Notes: generated by a model from the letters alone, not told the origin. DNA of 64,000 nt from Phocaeicola faecium (GCF_014837055.1 NZ_JACSPQ010000001.1:1049970-1113969), one strand, 5' to 3'. Counted from the first letter of the stretch, positions 19,526 through 30,288 are shown. Made by a program: numbers and translations.

Positions 19526-22500
19526 ATGAATCTGTGTGTGTTTAGTAAAGGCTTTTTCAAGCGGGTATCGCTTTGTGGAGCCGCAGTTTTATTGGCATGT
19601 CCACAACTGATGAATGCCGAAGAGGTAGCAGTTGGCAACGATGCAATGAAAGTTGTCCAACAAACCGTGGAGGTAAAAGGTGTGGTATATGATGCAACAG
19701 GAATGCCCGTTATCGGTGCATCAGTAGTAGAAAAAGGAAATCCGACAAATGGAGTTATAACCGACCTTGACGGAAACTTCACGTTGAACATTCCTCAAAA
19801 CGGCGTAATTGAAATTTCCTACATCGGATACGCCACCCAAGAAATCAAAGCTACGCCGGGAAAAATTCTCAACATCACATTAAAAGAAGATAACCAACTG
19901 CTGGACGAAGTAGTAGTAGTAGGTTACGGTGTACAGAAAAAAGTGAACCTGACGGGTTCGGTAGCTACCGTTGAAGGTGAGACATTGGAACAACGTCCGT
20001 TAGCAAACGCCACCCAAAGTTTGCAAGGTTTGGTTCCGGGTTTGTATGTTGACAACACCAATGCCGGACGTCCGGGTGCCACTTCTTCATTGCAGTTGCG
20101 TGGTCAAGGTAACCTATCGGGAACTGGTTCTCCGTATGTATTGGTCGACGGTGTGGAAATGGATTTGGCAGATGTAAACCCGAATGACATCGAAAACATC
20201 TCTGTACTGAAAGATGCTGCCGCTTCATCTATCTACGGTGCACGTGCGGCATACGGTGTGATTTTGGTTACAACCAAAAAAGGCAAAGAAGGTAAAGCCC
20301 GTGTAAGCTATCAGGCAACGTTAGGATGGAGTTCTCCGATGTCATTGCCGGAGATGGTTAATGCAGCTGATTTTGCCAGATATTTCGATGCAGGTCTCTA
20401 CAACAATAATCAGACCACACAATACGGTGAAGAAAAAATCGCATTGTTAGAACAATACATGCGAGACCCAAGCAGCGTAGACCCGTGGATGAATCTAACT
20501 CCGGGACAAACATTGGTCAACACCTTTACCAACAGCCCTGACGGTATAGGAAACGTAAACTATTTCGATTTGCATTATAAAAATGCGGCATTTAAACAAA
20601 ACCACAACGTCAGCGTCAGCGGCGGCGGTGAGAAAGCACAATATTATGTATCCGGCGGCATGTATAAAGAAGAGGGTTTATTACGTTATGCAGACATTGA
20701 TTATAGACGTTTCAATTTTAATACAACCATCAATGCTCAGGTAACCGATTGGATGAAGCTAAAAGTGAACACCAAATACATGAACTCAAATAATGAAACA
20801 CCGTTTGGTGACGGTGGGTTAAATGAGGGGTTCTATCATAACTTGGCACGTTTCCGTCCTACTACCAGCGTCATTGATCCAAACGGAAACTTCACTGAAG
20901 CCTCTATGATTCCCTATTTACAGAGTGGAACAAATACCGTTACAGAAAACAATAACTTGACAATGACCGGAGGCTTGGAATTTGAACCGATTAAGAACTG
21001 GCGTATTTTCGTAGATTATACTTACCGCTACAATACCCGTGATTATGAAGCCGTACAAATTGCTCCCTTGATACCCAGAGCCGACGGAGAAACATATGAT
21101 GTGGGAACTCGCGGAGAATTAGGAGTAGTAGAAGGTGGAAAATATACCCGCTATGCCATGAATAACCAATATCAGTCGCTCAACATTTACACTAACTATA
21201 ATTTCTCACTGGCTGACAAGCATAACTTTACTGTCATGATTGGTTATCAAGAGGAATATTATAAATACAGATATCTTTATAATCAAGTATTGGACTTGCA
21301 ATATGCTTCCAATCCAAGTCTTGAAATGGCAGATGGTGACCTAACCGTACGTGACAACCGTTATGCGTGGGCTACTCGTGGCTATTTCGGACGTATCAAT
21401 TACGATTTCAAAGATCGTTATCTCTTAGAATTCAATGCACGTTATGATGGTTCTTCCCGTTTCGCCAAAGGAAATCGTTGGGGATTCTTTCCTTCTGTTT
21501 CTTTAGGCTGGCGTATCAGTGAAGAAGCTTTTATGGAGAAAACACGCGATGTTTTATCTAACTTGAAACTACGTGTATCCTGGGGATTATTAGGTAACCA
21601 AACCGGAGCTGCTTATTATACATTCGCTTCCTCCATGGATCCGTCAGGTATTGGCAACTGGTATTTCAATGGTATACGTTCTGGATATTATCGTCCGGGC
21701 GATGTAATTGACTCCAACACAACATGGGAAAAAGTAGACCATAAAAACATTGGTATTGATTTTGGATTCTTTAACAATTCATTAACCGGTACGTTTGATA
21801 TTTTCCAACGTGACACCCGCGATATGTTAGGTCCGTCAGCTCCTTTATCAGATATATTCGGTGCTGTAGCACCCGAAACCAACAATGCGGAAATGCGCAA
21901 TCGCGGTTGGGAATTGACCTTGCAATGGAGAGGTAAAATCGGCAGTGATATTGATTACACTATCGGAGGTTCACTTTCTGACGCTACTGCCGAAATCACA
22001 GCATACGATGGCGGCTATACAGACCCCGCAGGAGATAACGAAAATAGCACAGGCTGGTATAAAGGTAAGAAAATGGGAGAAATTTGGGGATACCGGGCTT
22101 CTGGAATTATTCAAACCCAAGATGAAGCCGATGCTTATAATGCGGCATACGATTTAACCGACATTTCACCATTGGCATGGGAACCCGGCGATGTTAAATA
22201 TATTGATTTAAATAATGATGGTTCTATTGACAAAGGTACTAATAGAGTTGGTGATATGGGAGATATGACTGTCATTGGTAATACAACTCCTCGTTATCAA
22301 TATACCATTAACGGTTCTATCTCTTGGAAAGGACTCTCATTGAGTTTAATGTTTCAAGGCGTAGGAAAACGTGATTGGTGCCCGGATAAAGGAACTGCTT
22401 ATTTTTGGGGTTCAGGAGCATTGGCACAAGTAAACGTATTTAAAGAACACATGGATTATTGGACAGAAGACAATCCAGGTGCTTACTACCCGAAGCCGTA

Positions 22501-22828
22501 TATCGGTGCGGCCGGTGCACGTTTACAGAACCTGAGAGCCAAGACATCGGAAAGAAGTGACCGCTATATACAAAATGCTGCTTACTGCCGTTTGAAAAAC
22601 TTAACCATCAGCTATGATTTACCTGAGAAATGGATTAGCAAAGTACATCTTACTAAAGCCCAAGTATTCTTCTCTGGCGAAAATTTGTTGACCTTCACCA
22701 AACTAAGCAACATCTTTGACCCTGAAGGTTTGTTTACATATAGTGGTTATGGCAGCTCTAATGATTATGCAGGTAAGAACTATCCGATGACGAGGGTATT
22801 CTCTTTCGGAGTTATTTTGAATATGTAA
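19526..22828 (+). CDS. SusC-like TonB-dependent outer-membrane transporter
   Basis: This 1100-residue protein has a long signal sequence (about 1-32), then a carboxypeptidase-regulatory-like domain VKGVVYDATGMPVIGASVVE (about 50-120) and a TonB box-like stretch LLDEVVVVGYG. A plug with VDGVEMDLADVNPNDIENIS and a 22-strand barrel ending in FSFGVILNM complete it. No N-terminal STN signalling domain is present, so it is not controlled directly through an anti-sigma partner. It imports oligosaccharides with the SusD protein encoded 16 bp downstream. Substrate is inferred as host glycan from the neighbours. Confidence 0.96.
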   Translation: MNLCVFSKGFFKRVSLCGAAVLLACPQLMNAEEVAVGNDAMKVVQQTVEVKGVVYDATGMPVIGASVVEKGNPTNGVITDLDGNFTLNIPQNGVIEISYIGYATQEIKATPGKILNITLKEDNQLLDEVVVVGYGVQKKVNLTGSVATVEGETLEQRPLANATQSLQGLVPGLYVDNTNAGRPGATSSLQLRGQGNLSGTGSPYVLVDGVEMDLADVNPNDIENISVLKDAAASSIYGARAAYGVILVTTKKGKEGKARVSYQATLGWSSPMSLPEMVNAADFARYFDAGLYNNNQTTQYGEEKIALLEQYMRDPSSVDPWMNLTPGQTLVNTFTNSPDGIGNVNYFDLHYKNAAFKQNHNVSVSGGGEKAQYYVSGGMYKEEGLLRYADIDYRRFNFNTTINAQVTDWMKLKVNTKYMNSNNETPFGDGGLNEGFYHNLARFRPTTSVIDPNGNFTEASMIPYLQSGTNTVTENNNLTMTGGLEFEPIKNWRIFVDYTYRYNTRDYEAVQIAPLIPRADGETYDVGTRGELGVVEGGKYTRYAMNNQYQSLNIYTNYNFSLADKHNFTVMIGYQEEYYKYRYLYNQVLDLQYASNPSLEMADGDLTVRDNRYAWATRGYFGRINYDFKDRYLLEFNARYDGSSRFAKGNRWGFFPSVSLGWRISEEAFMEKTRDVLSNLKLRVSWGLLGNQTGAAYYTFASSMDPSGIGNWYFNGIRSGYYRPGDVIDSNTTWEKVDHKNIGIDFGFFNNSLTGTFDIFQRDTRDMLGPSAPLSDIFGAVAPETNNAEMRNRGWELTLQWRGKIGSDIDYTIGGSLSDATAEITAYDGGYTDPAGDNENSTGWYKGKKMGEIWGYRASGIIQTQDEADAYNAAYDLTDISPLAWEPGDVKYIDLNNDGSIDKGTNRVGDMGDMTVIGNTTPRYQYTINGSISWKGLSLSLMFQGVGKRDWCPDKGTAYFWGSGALAQVNVFKEHMDYWTEDNPGAYYPKPYIGAAGARLQNLRAKTSERSDRYIQNAAYCRLKNLTISYDLPEKWISKVHLTKAQVFFSGENLLTFTKLSNIFDPEGLFTYSGYGSSNDYAGKNYPMTRVFSFGVILNM

Positions 22829-22844
22829 TTTATAGGATATGATT

Positions 22845-24680
22845 ATGAAAAAGATACATTTATTAATAAGTTCTGTTTTATGTTTGGGACTTGCTTCTTG
22901 CTTTGACATGAACCAAGAGCCTAAAGGAGAACTTTCAACATCTGAAGCTTTCTCTACAACCAATGAGATACAGATGTACTTAAATATGTTTTATCAAGGA
23001 AGCGTTCCGAGAAGCGGAGGCGGAACTGTAAATAACACAGCTATAAAAACACATCCAAGTAATGCAAGTAGCGGTCTTGCTTTCGGTGATGCGGCCAGTG
23101 ACAACTTGCTGCCTAATGAATTCGATTCACGCTTATCCGGAAACACATCCATAGCAAATGCTGTGGAGATGACTGATTACAGTGCTATTCGTAATGTAAA
23201 CTTCTTGTTACAGAATATCGGCAGATGTGAAGATCAAGAGTCTGACGCTTTTAAACAATGTTTAGGAGAAGCTTATTATTTCCGAGCAGCTTATTATTAC
23301 CATTTATTGGTGAATTATGGAGGCGTAACATGGTTAGATACTCCTTTAGACCCTAATACCGAATTAATGGCACGCCCGCGCAATACCCGTACGGAGCTAA
23401 CTAATTATATCCTTACTGATTTGGATTTGGCTATTGAGAATCTAAACGAACAAAGTTCTAATGCAACAGGACGTGTACACAGAGATGTAGCACGGGCTTT
23501 AAAAAGCGAAGTAGCCTTATTCGCCGCTACATGGGAAAAATATCATCGAGCTGAAAATGACAAATTCTATGATACGACATTGACTAACGCAGAAGAACAG
23601 ATAACAGACTGGTTGAATCAAGCTGTAAAGGCTGCAGAAGAGGTTATGCAACGTGATGTTTGGCAAATTCACAATACAGGTGATCCTTTGACTGACTATC
23701 GTGATTTGTTTATCACACTTGACCTAACCGGAAATCAAGAGGTACTTTGGTGGAAACAATACAATGCTGCTGCAAATATAGGTCATAACGTAACATATTA
23801 CTCTTGTTATGGAGGCGGAAACAAGGGAGTTTCGGCATCATTGGTAGATGACTATTTGAAAAGAAACGGTGAATTATTTGAAGGTGCTGAAAAGTTGAAC
23901 GCCAAGCGTACGTATGGTGTAGAATTATCTCCAACCTTGCGCGATCCTCGTTTATCCCAAACTGTTTTTACCCCCGGACAACAAATCAGAAGTGAAAACG
24001 GCGGAGTCTATTTTGAATGGCCGCCATTAGACCGTACAGATTACCACCAAAACACCACGGGATATTCTTTGTTAAAATATGAAGAATTCAACACCACCCT
24101 TGAAGCTTCTTATAATGAAGAAGGGCGAGGACAAGCTCCTGCCATTCAATTCCGTTATGCTGACATTTTATTGAATTATGCAGAAGCTTTGGCTGAATTA
24201 GATGGTGCCGCAAACGCACAGCGTATCATTAATGCCTTGCATCCCTTACGCCAGCGTGTAGACATGCCAGATGTAGATTTTGATAGAGAATATAACACAG
24301 ATGCAGATTATCCGTTCCATAATTTGGATAAATACATTCAAGCAGTACGCCGTGAACGCCGTGTGGAAAAAGCAGCTGAGAATGCACGCTTGACAGATAT
24401 TTTACGTTGGGCTGCAGCTGATGAATTAATTGTAGGCAAATATCCATTAGGTGCACTTTACACAGGTACTAATTTAGAAACTGAATTTTCAGACAAATTA
24501 ACGCCGGGTGACGGTTTTTGGTTAAATTCTGAAGGTTACATTATTTCTGCTAACCCGGCAAGTTATCCTAATGGATGGCAGTTTAATGTAAACCGTGACT
24601 ACTTGTTGCCTATCCGAGAAGAGATGTTAGGTCCGGATGGTCTGACCAGCGGACAATGGGAACAAAACCCCGGCTGGTAA
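22845..24680 (+). CDS. SusD/RagB-family surface glycan-binding lipoprotein
   Basis: This approximately 611-residue lipoprotein has lipobox LASC and begins FDMNQEPKGELSTSEAFSTT after the cysteine, a typical SusD start. The TPR-rich core includes GEAYYFRAAYYYHLLVNYGG, and the C-terminus has the usual ending (NRDYLLPIREEML ... QWEQNPGW). SusD proteins form the lid on the paired SusC barrel. I start at MKKIHLL; an ATG two codons earlier (22839) is also in frame. A strong terminator follows, so the SusC/D pair is one unit. Confidence 0.95.
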   Translation: MKKIHLLISSVLCLGLASCFDMNQEPKGELSTSEAFSTTNEIQMYLNMFYQGSVPRSGGGTVNNTAIKTHPSNASSGLAFGDAASDNLLPNEFDSRLSGNTSIANAVEMTDYSAIRNVNFLLQNIGRCEDQESDAFKQCLGEAYYFRAAYYYHLLVNYGGVTWLDTPLDPNTELMARPRNTRTELTNYILTDLDLAIENLNEQSSNATGRVHRDVARALKSEVALFAATWEKYHRAENDKFYDTTLTNAEEQITDWLNQAVKAAEEVMQRDVWQIHNTGDPLTDYRDLFITLDLTGNQEVLWWKQYNAAANIGHNVTYYSCYGGGNKGVSASLVDDYLKRNGELFEGAEKLNAKRTYGVELSPTLRDPRLSQTVFTPGQQIRSENGGVYFEWPPLDRTDYHQNTTGYSLLKYEEFNTTLEASYNEEGRGQAPAIQFRYADILLNYAEALAELDGAANAQRIINALHPLRQRVDMPDVDFDREYNTDADYPFHNLDKYIQAVRRERRVEKAAENARLTDILRWAAADELIVGKYPLGALYTGTNLETEFSDKLTPGDGFWLNSEGYIISANPASYPNGWQFNVNRDYLLPIREEMLGPDGLTSGQWEQNPGW

Positions 24681-24700
24681 TCTTTTTATAACTTAATATA

Positions 24701-24755
24701 AAATGCACGGAGGTCGGATGTAACGTCCGATTCTCCGCGCATTTTCTTTTTATTT
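24701..24755 (+). terminator. Terminator after the first SusC/D pair
   Basis: A long hairpin (AAAATGC, CGGAG and TCGGA paired with TCCGA, CTCCG and GCATTTT) is followed by CTTTTTATTT. Confidence 0.8.
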
Positions 24756-24832
24756 CCATAACAAAAACGTATCTTTGTCAATATTACGTTTCCCTGCATG
24801 GCAAATTTACTATTTAAACTTTTACATATTCT

Positions 24833-26413
24833 ATGAAACAACTGACTTCCGCATTCCTTTACCCACTGACGGGAATGGCTGCACTTGCTTCATTGGCTTC
24901 ATGTACCGAAGAAAAGGAGGCAGCAAAACAATACAACATTGTGTATATCATGACTGATGACCATACGGCTCAGATGATGAGTTGTTACGGTAATCATCTT
25001 ATCGAAACGCCAAACCTCGATCGCATTGCCAATGATGGGGTTATTTTCACCAACAGCTTTGTTGCCAACTCACTGAGTGGTCCCAGCCGCGCTTGTATGC
25101 TGACGGGTAAACACAGTCATGCCAACGGCTTTACAGATAATACCACCTGCGTATTCGACGGTTCGCAACAAACGATGCCCAAGCTCCTGCAACAGGCAGG
25201 TTATCAGACGGCTCTTATCGGAAAATGGCATTTGATTAGTCTGCCTACCGGATTCGACCATTGGGAAATTGTACCGGAACAGGGCGATTATTATAATCCG
25301 GACTTTATTAACATGGATAATGATACGATACGGAAAGAGGGATATATCACCAATCTGATAACCGATATGAGTATCGACTGGATGGAGAACCAGCGCGACA
25401 AGAATAAACCGTTCTGTATTTTCATCCATCACAAGGCTATCCACCGCAACTGGTTGCCGGAACTGAAATACCTGTCTCTGTACGAGGACAAGACTTTCCC
25501 CCTACCCGACAATTTCTACGACGATTACGAGGGACGCCCGGCTGCAGCGGCTCAAGAGATGAATATCCTGAAAGATATGGATATCATTTATGACAACAAG
25601 ATGGACCGCGCCGATAAGGAAACTCCTTTGAAAGAACGTTATGAAAGTTACGTGGGACGTTTGAGTCCGGAAGACCGCAAAGTTTACGATGCGTTTTACG
25701 AACCGATTATCGAAGATTTCTATAAAAAGAACCCGAAGGGAAAAGAATTGGCAGAATGGAAGTACCAACGCTATATGCGCGATTACTCGAAAGTTGTAAA
25801 ATCATTAGATGACAATGTGGGGCGCGTACTCGATTATCTGAAAGAAAAAGGCTTGCTGGATAATACGCTGGTGGTTTATACATCCGATCAGGGTTTCTAT
25901 ATGGGCGAACATGGCTGGTTCGACAAGCGATTCATGTACGAAGAGTCTATGCATACGCCGCTAATCATGCACTTGCCGAAAGACTTCAAAGCGAAGGGAG
26001 AAATTCCGCAGATGGTACAAAATATCGACTATGCACCTACGTTCCTCGATTTGGCAGGCGCACCGATTCCGGAAGATATTCAGGGGGTATCGTTGCTGCC
26101 TCTGCTGAAAGGAGAGAAACCTGCCGACTGGCGGAAATCTTTGTACTACCATTTCTATGAGTTCCCTGCCGAACACATGGTAAAACGTCATTACGGGGTG
26201 CGCACCGAACGGTATAAGCTGATTCATTTCTATAACGACATTGATGAATGGGAATTGTACGACCTTCAAGAAGACCCGACTGAAATGCACAACTTATACG
26301 GCAAACCCGGTTACGAAAAGATAACGGAAGACCTGAAAGCCGAATTAGTGAAACTTCAAACGCAATATCAAGACCCGATTGAAGAAAAACTGAAACAGCA
26401 ACAGAAGAACTAA
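24833..26413 (+). CDS. Sulfatase, serine-type (S1 family), lipoprotein
   Basis: This 526-residue formylglycine-dependent sulfatase has lipobox LASC (Cys24). Metal-binding TDDH is at residues 41-44, and the sulfatase signature SGPSRACMLTG has Ser82 as the residue converted to formylglycine by the maturase at 11188-12408. The remaining core includes GKWHL and the C-terminal DQGFYMGEHGWFDKR. It follows the SusC/D pair in the same orientation but after a terminator. It probably removes sulfate from host glycans; sub-family and target are not determinable by eye. Confidence 0.93.
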   Translation: MKQLTSAFLYPLTGMAALASLASCTEEKEAAKQYNIVYIMTDDHTAQMMSCYGNHLIETPNLDRIANDGVIFTNSFVANSLSGPSRACMLTGKHSHANGFTDNTTCVFDGSQQTMPKLLQQAGYQTALIGKWHLISLPTGFDHWEIVPEQGDYYNPDFINMDNDTIRKEGYITNLITDMSIDWMENQRDKNKPFCIFIHHKAIHRNWLPELKYLSLYEDKTFPLPDNFYDDYEGRPAAAAQEMNILKDMDIIYDNKMDRADKETPLKERYESYVGRLSPEDRKVYDAFYEPIIEDFYKKNPKGKELAEWKYQRYMRDYSKVVKSLDDNVGRVLDYLKEKGLLDNTLVVYTSDQGFYMGEHGWFDKRFMYEESMHTPLIMHLPKDFKAKGEIPQMVQNIDYAPTFLDLAGAPIPEDIQGVSLLPLLKGEKPADWRKSLYYHFYEFPAEHMVKRHYGVRTERYKLIHFYNDIDEWELYDLQEDPTEMHNLYGKPGYEKITEDLKAELVKLQTQYQDPIEEKLKQQQKN

Positions 26414-26488
26414 TTCATTCTGTTTCGCTTCTTAACTAAATCCGATAATAAGGAAGCGTATCCGATACGCTACAACTGATGTCTTTTG

Positions 26489-26545
26489 ACGCGGATTACA
26501 CTATGCAACACGGTTTCCGTGAAGTTCCGTGTAATCCGCGTTTTA
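26489..26545 (+). terminator. Terminator after the first sulfatase
   Basis: ACGCGGATTACAC (26489-26501) pairs with GTGTAATCCGCGT (26529-26541) and is followed by TTTATTT. Confidence 0.7.
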
Positions 26546-26566
26546 TTTATATACCATGAAAACATT

Positions 26567-29125
26567 ATGAAACGTAACCTTCTTCTTATAATGCTTTGCT
26601 ATGCTACTCTTTTGTTCGGGCAATCGGAACTACAACCCGAAATCATAAAACTTGATACGTGCTGGAGTTTTGCAAAATCGGGAAGCAACGATTGGCTGTC
26701 TGCCACCGTTCCGGGTACGATACATCAAGACTTGTTACGCCATAACCTGCTGCCCGACCCTTTTTTCGGAACGAATGAACAGAAAATACAGTGGGTTGAG
26801 AACGAAGATTGGGAATATAAAACCTGTTTCTCACTCAGTGAAGACCAAATGAAACGACAGGCGGCACGCCTTGTCTTCGAAGGACTTGACACGTATGCCG
26901 ATGTGTATTTGAACGGTGCGCGAATCCTTGCTGCCGACAATATGTTCAAGGGATATGCCGTTGAGGTGAAAGACATGTTGCGCTGCGGCGAAAATCACTT
27001 GCGGGTGGTTTTCCGTTCACCGATTAAAGAGACTCTTCCGCAATGGGAAACCAATGGTTTCGAGTATCCGGCAGACAATGACCATGCAGACAAAAAGGTC
27101 AGCATCTTCAGCCGGAAAGCTCCTTACAGTTTCGGCTGGGACTGGGGGATACGGATGGCTACCTGCGGCATCTGGCGACCTGTCACGCTGCAACTGTACA
27201 ATGTGGCGCGCATTGACGATTATTATGTGAAACAACTGTCGCTTACCGACGAGAAAGCGTGCCTGTCTAACCAAGTGGAAATTTATAATGTGACCGGCGA
27301 AACGATACTGGCAGAAATAGACATCGACTGTTCTCTGTCGGGCGCGACTGAAAACGCCGCGAAACAGCAAGTTACGTTGCAACCGGGATACAACTCGGTG
27401 AATATTCCTCTCGACATCCGCAACCCGAAGCGTTGGATGCCTAACGGATGGGGCTCTCCCACTCTTTACGACTTCACAGTCAGAGTAAGCTATCAGAATG
27501 AAATCCTTGCCGAAAAACATCATCGCATCGGGCTGCGTACCATCCGCGTGGTAGCTGAAAAAGACAGCGCGGGCGAATCTTTCTATTTTGAAGTCAACGG
27601 GGTTCCGATGTTTGCTAAAGGCGCAAACTATATCCCGTCCGATGCTTTGCTGCCTAACGTAACAGCGGAGCGTTACCAAACGTTGTTCCGCGACGTGAAA
27701 GAGGCAAACATGAACATGATACGTGTATGGGGAGGCGGAATATATGAGAATGATTACTTCTACGATTTGGCAGACGAAAACGGCATTTTGGTTTGGCAGG
27801 ATTTTATGTTTGCCTGTACACCTTATCCGGCAGACCCGCCTTTCTTAAAGAAAGTGGCGGAAGAAGCTGAATATAACATCCGCCGCCTGCGTAATCATGC
27901 GTGTCTGGCTATGTGGTGTGGCAACAACGAAATCGAAGAAGGCATCAAGTACTGGGGATGGCAGAAACGGTTTGATGCGGATGTCTACAAGCGTTTCGGG
28001 ACAGACTACCGGAAACTGTTCCATGAACTTTTACCTGCCCAAGTAGCGAAATTCGATGAAGGGCGGTTTTACATGCACACGTCGCCTTACTTCGCCAACT
28101 GGGGACGGCCCGAATCATGGAGCGTACGCGACAGTCACAACTGGGGAACTTGGTATGGCAGAAAGCCGTTTGAGTCGGCAGACGAAGAACGAAGCCGTTT
28201 CGTCAGCGAGTATGGTTTCCAGTCTTTTCCCGAAATGAAAACCATCCGTACGTTTGCTTCTCCTTCCGACTACCGGATTGATTCGGAAGTGATGACGGCA
28301 CATCAGAAAAGTACGGTAGGCAACGACCTGATAGCCGAAAGCATGGAGCGTTATTTCAAAGTGCCTCAACGTTTTGAGGATTTTGTTTACATCGGATTGG
28401 TTTTACAGGGTCAGGGTATGCGCCGCAGCATGGAAGCGCATCGCCGCCAACGTCCGTACTGCATGGGTACGCTTTATTGGCAGCTAAACGATAGCTGGCC
28501 GGTAGTATCTTGGTCGGGCATCGACTATTACGGCAACTGGAAGGCGCTTCACTATCAAGCCAAGCGCGCTTTTGCACCGGTACTCATCAGCCCGTTAGTA
28601 AAAAACGACAGTTTGCGGGTACATCTGATATCCGACCTTCTCGACAATCTTCAGGAGCTGACGCTCGACATGCGTCTGACCGACTTTTCGGGCAAGGTAT
28701 GGAAAAAGGAAAGCCGTAAAGTGGATTTACCGGCTAATTCTTCGCACGAAGTTTTCGGCAGCACAACTGCTTACTGGAAATCCGCAAAAGACTTAACCGA
28801 ATGTTATTTGCTGATAACCCTGAAAAACAGCAGGAAGCAGCCGGTAGCCCAAAGCGTATGCTACTTTGTTCCGACCAAAGACCTGAAACTGCCGGAAACG
28901 AAAATCCGCCGGAAAGTAAAGTATTCAGATGGCAGTTATACGATAACGCTTTCTTCCCCCAAGCTGGCGAAAGATGTATTCATCGAGATACCCGTACAAG
29001 GCGCACGTTTCAGCGATAACTTCTTCGACCTCCTTCCGGGAGAAAAACGTGTGATAACCATCGAGTCACCCCGCTTTACGGGAGACGAGGAAATCGCTGT
29101 CCGGCACATCCGCGATACGTACTAA
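26567..29125 (+). CDS. GH2 beta-mannosidase
   Basis: This approximately 852-residue secreted enzyme has a signal peptide MKRNLLLIMLCYATLLFGQ. It has the GH2 sugar-binding domain (LVFEGLDTYADVYLNG near 100), the immunoglobulin-like domain, and the catalytic barrel. Acid/base Glu455 lies in WCGNNEIEEG and nucleophile Glu548 in SEYGFQSFPEM. GAKGANYIPSDALLP-type segments typical of beta-mannosidases are present (KGANYIPSDALLPN). It cleaves beta-linked mannose, such as the core mannose of N-glycans. The 27 upstream in-frame codons are not counted because the signal peptide begins at this ATG. Confidence 0.93.
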   Translation: MKRNLLLIMLCYATLLFGQSELQPEIIKLDTCWSFAKSGSNDWLSATVPGTIHQDLLRHNLLPDPFFGTNEQKIQWVENEDWEYKTCFSLSEDQMKRQAARLVFEGLDTYADVYLNGARILAADNMFKGYAVEVKDMLRCGENHLRVVFRSPIKETLPQWETNGFEYPADNDHADKKVSIFSRKAPYSFGWDWGIRMATCGIWRPVTLQLYNVARIDDYYVKQLSLTDEKACLSNQVEIYNVTGETILAEIDIDCSLSGATENAAKQQVTLQPGYNSVNIPLDIRNPKRWMPNGWGSPTLYDFTVRVSYQNEILAEKHHRIGLRTIRVVAEKDSAGESFYFEVNGVPMFAKGANYIPSDALLPNVTAERYQTLFRDVKEANMNMIRVWGGGIYENDYFYDLADENGILVWQDFMFACTPYPADPPFLKKVAEEAEYNIRRLRNHACLAMWCGNNEIEEGIKYWGWQKRFDADVYKRFGTDYRKLFHELLPAQVAKFDEGRFYMHTSPYFANWGRPESWSVRDSHNWGTWYGRKPFESADEERSRFVSEYGFQSFPEMKTIRTFASPSDYRIDSEVMTAHQKSTVGNDLIAESMERYFKVPQRFEDFVYIGLVLQGQGMRRSMEAHRRQRPYCMGTLYWQLNDSWPVVSWSGIDYYGNWKALHYQAKRAFAPVLISPLVKNDSLRVHLISDLLDNLQELTLDMRLTDFSGKVWKKESRKVDLPANSSHEVFGSTTAYWKSAKDLTECYLLITLKNSRKQPVAQSVCYFVPTKDLKLPETKIRRKVKYSDGSYTITLSSPKLAKDVFIEIPVQGARFSDNFFDLLPGEKRVITIESPRFTGDEEIAVRHIRDTY

Positions 29126-29159
29126 AAACTCAGCTAAACATACTAATAACCAACAAAAT

Positions 29160-29193
29160 AAAAGGCAGTAAGGAGTCACCCTACTGCCTTTTT
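29160..29193. terminator. Terminator after the mannosidase gene
   Basis: AAAAGGCAGTA and TACTGCCTTTTT form an 11-bp hairpin with a T-run on the plus strand and A-run on the other side. Confidence 0.85.
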
Positions 29194-29243
29194 CTATATC
29201 GGTAAACCGGTGCTCACTTGCCAAGACCGATGGACGCATTATT

Positions 29244-29331
29244 TCTACCGCTTGCGTTACCCCGTGCTACCGCTTGCGTTTGACAAAACATGCGGTAATG
29301 TAAGAGAAAACATGCGGTAGCGTTTTTCCAC
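29244..29331. repeat. Dispersed intergenic repeat, divergent copy C
   Basis: TACCGCTTGCGTT occurs twice and is followed by two ATGCGGTA blocks and GCGTTTTTCC. These modules are shared with copies at 40382 and 49666, in rearranged order. It lies between the mannosidase and the S1-domain gene. Confidence 0.5.
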
Positions 29332-29355
29332 GTTTGCAGCCCGCTTTCCGGATGC

Positions 29356-30192
29356 TTACGCCAAGCGGATTCCGTCAGCTTCCAACACAATCAACCGCTT
29401 CTTATACAAGTCTCCGACTGCCTTCTTAAACGTCTTTTTACTTACCCCGAAAGTCTGGTAAATAACCTCGGCATCGGTTTTATCGTTCATGGTGGTATGT
29501 CCCCCCTGCTCCTTGATATAGCGCAACAGCACTTGGGCAAAATCATCCACCTTGCGCATTCCGCTCTGCTGAAGCTCAAGGTCTATCTTTCCGTCCTCGC
29601 GCACCTGCTTGATGTATGCCTTCATCTGCATCCCCATCCCTATCGGCTGAAATATCTCGCTGTGGAACAACATTCCGCTGTACTCATTGTCAACGATAAC
29701 CTTATATCCCAAATCCGTCCGTTGCCATACCAGTATATCCACCTCTTCGCCCGGCTCGTATTCCGGTTTTTCTTTCGACAGATATCTCTCTATTTTCGCA
29801 GAAGCCACGATGCGGTAACTTTCAGTATCCAAGTGAACATGCACGATGTATTTCCGCCCCTTCTCCATCTTTGTCTTCTGTTCACGGAAAGGAACAAAGA
29901 GATCTTTCATCAATCCCCAGTTCAGGAATGCGCCAAATTGGTTCACCCATGCTACTTCCAGACAAGCAAAATCGCCTACCTGTGCGTATGGTTCTTGGGT
30001 GGTTGCCACCAAACGTTCGTCCATATCCAAATAAATAAAGACATTCAGCATGTCTCCCGGCTTACATCCTTCAGGGACGTATCGTTTCGGCAACAGGATT
30101 TCACCGTCTTCTCCTCCATCTAAATACAGTCCGAAATCAACCTCCTTCACTATTTCCAGTTGATTATATTTTCCTAATCGTATATGACTCAT
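29356..30192 (-). CDS. S1-domain RNA-binding protein, CvfB/YitL family
   Basis: This approximately 278-residue cytoplasmic protein begins MSHIRLGKYNQLEIVKEVDF and contains several S1-like OB folds (residues about 5-60, 70-130, 150-215). A C-terminal winged-helix domain follows (NDKTDAEVIYQTFGVSKKTFKKAVGDLYKKRLI). This is the CvfB architecture, which binds RNA. The frame is open for 106 more codons upstream, but those overlap the divergent lipoprotein gene and are unlike the family, so I reject the longer start. Confidence 0.9.
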   Translation of the reverse strand: MSHIRLGKYNQLEIVKEVDFGLYLDGGEDGEILLPKRYVPEGCKPGDMLNVFIYLDMDERLVATTQEPYAQVGDFACLEVAWVNQFGAFLNWGLMKDLFVPFREQKTKMEKGRKYIVHVHLDTESYRIVASAKIERYLSKEKPEYEPGEEVDILVWQRTDLGYKVIVDNEYSGMLFHSEIFQPIGMGMQMKAYIKQVREDGKIDLELQQSGMRKVDDFAQVLLRYIKEQGGHTTMNDKTDAEVIYQTFGVSKKTFKKAVGDLYKKRLIVLEADGIRLA

Positions 30193-30248
30193 TGCTTTTA
30201 ATTTTTCGTAAAGATAAAAAGTTTTTTTCAACCCACAAATATAAGTCT

Positions 30249-30256
30249 TAACTTTG
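30249..30256 (+). promoter_or_regulatory. -7 box of the EEP lipoprotein gene
   Basis: TAACTTTG matches TAnnTTTG exactly, with T-rich sequence at about -33. It lies 32 bp before the start codon. Confidence 0.5.
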
Positions 30257-30288
30257 CGCCGAAAACAAACCCTAATCAAATAAACCGT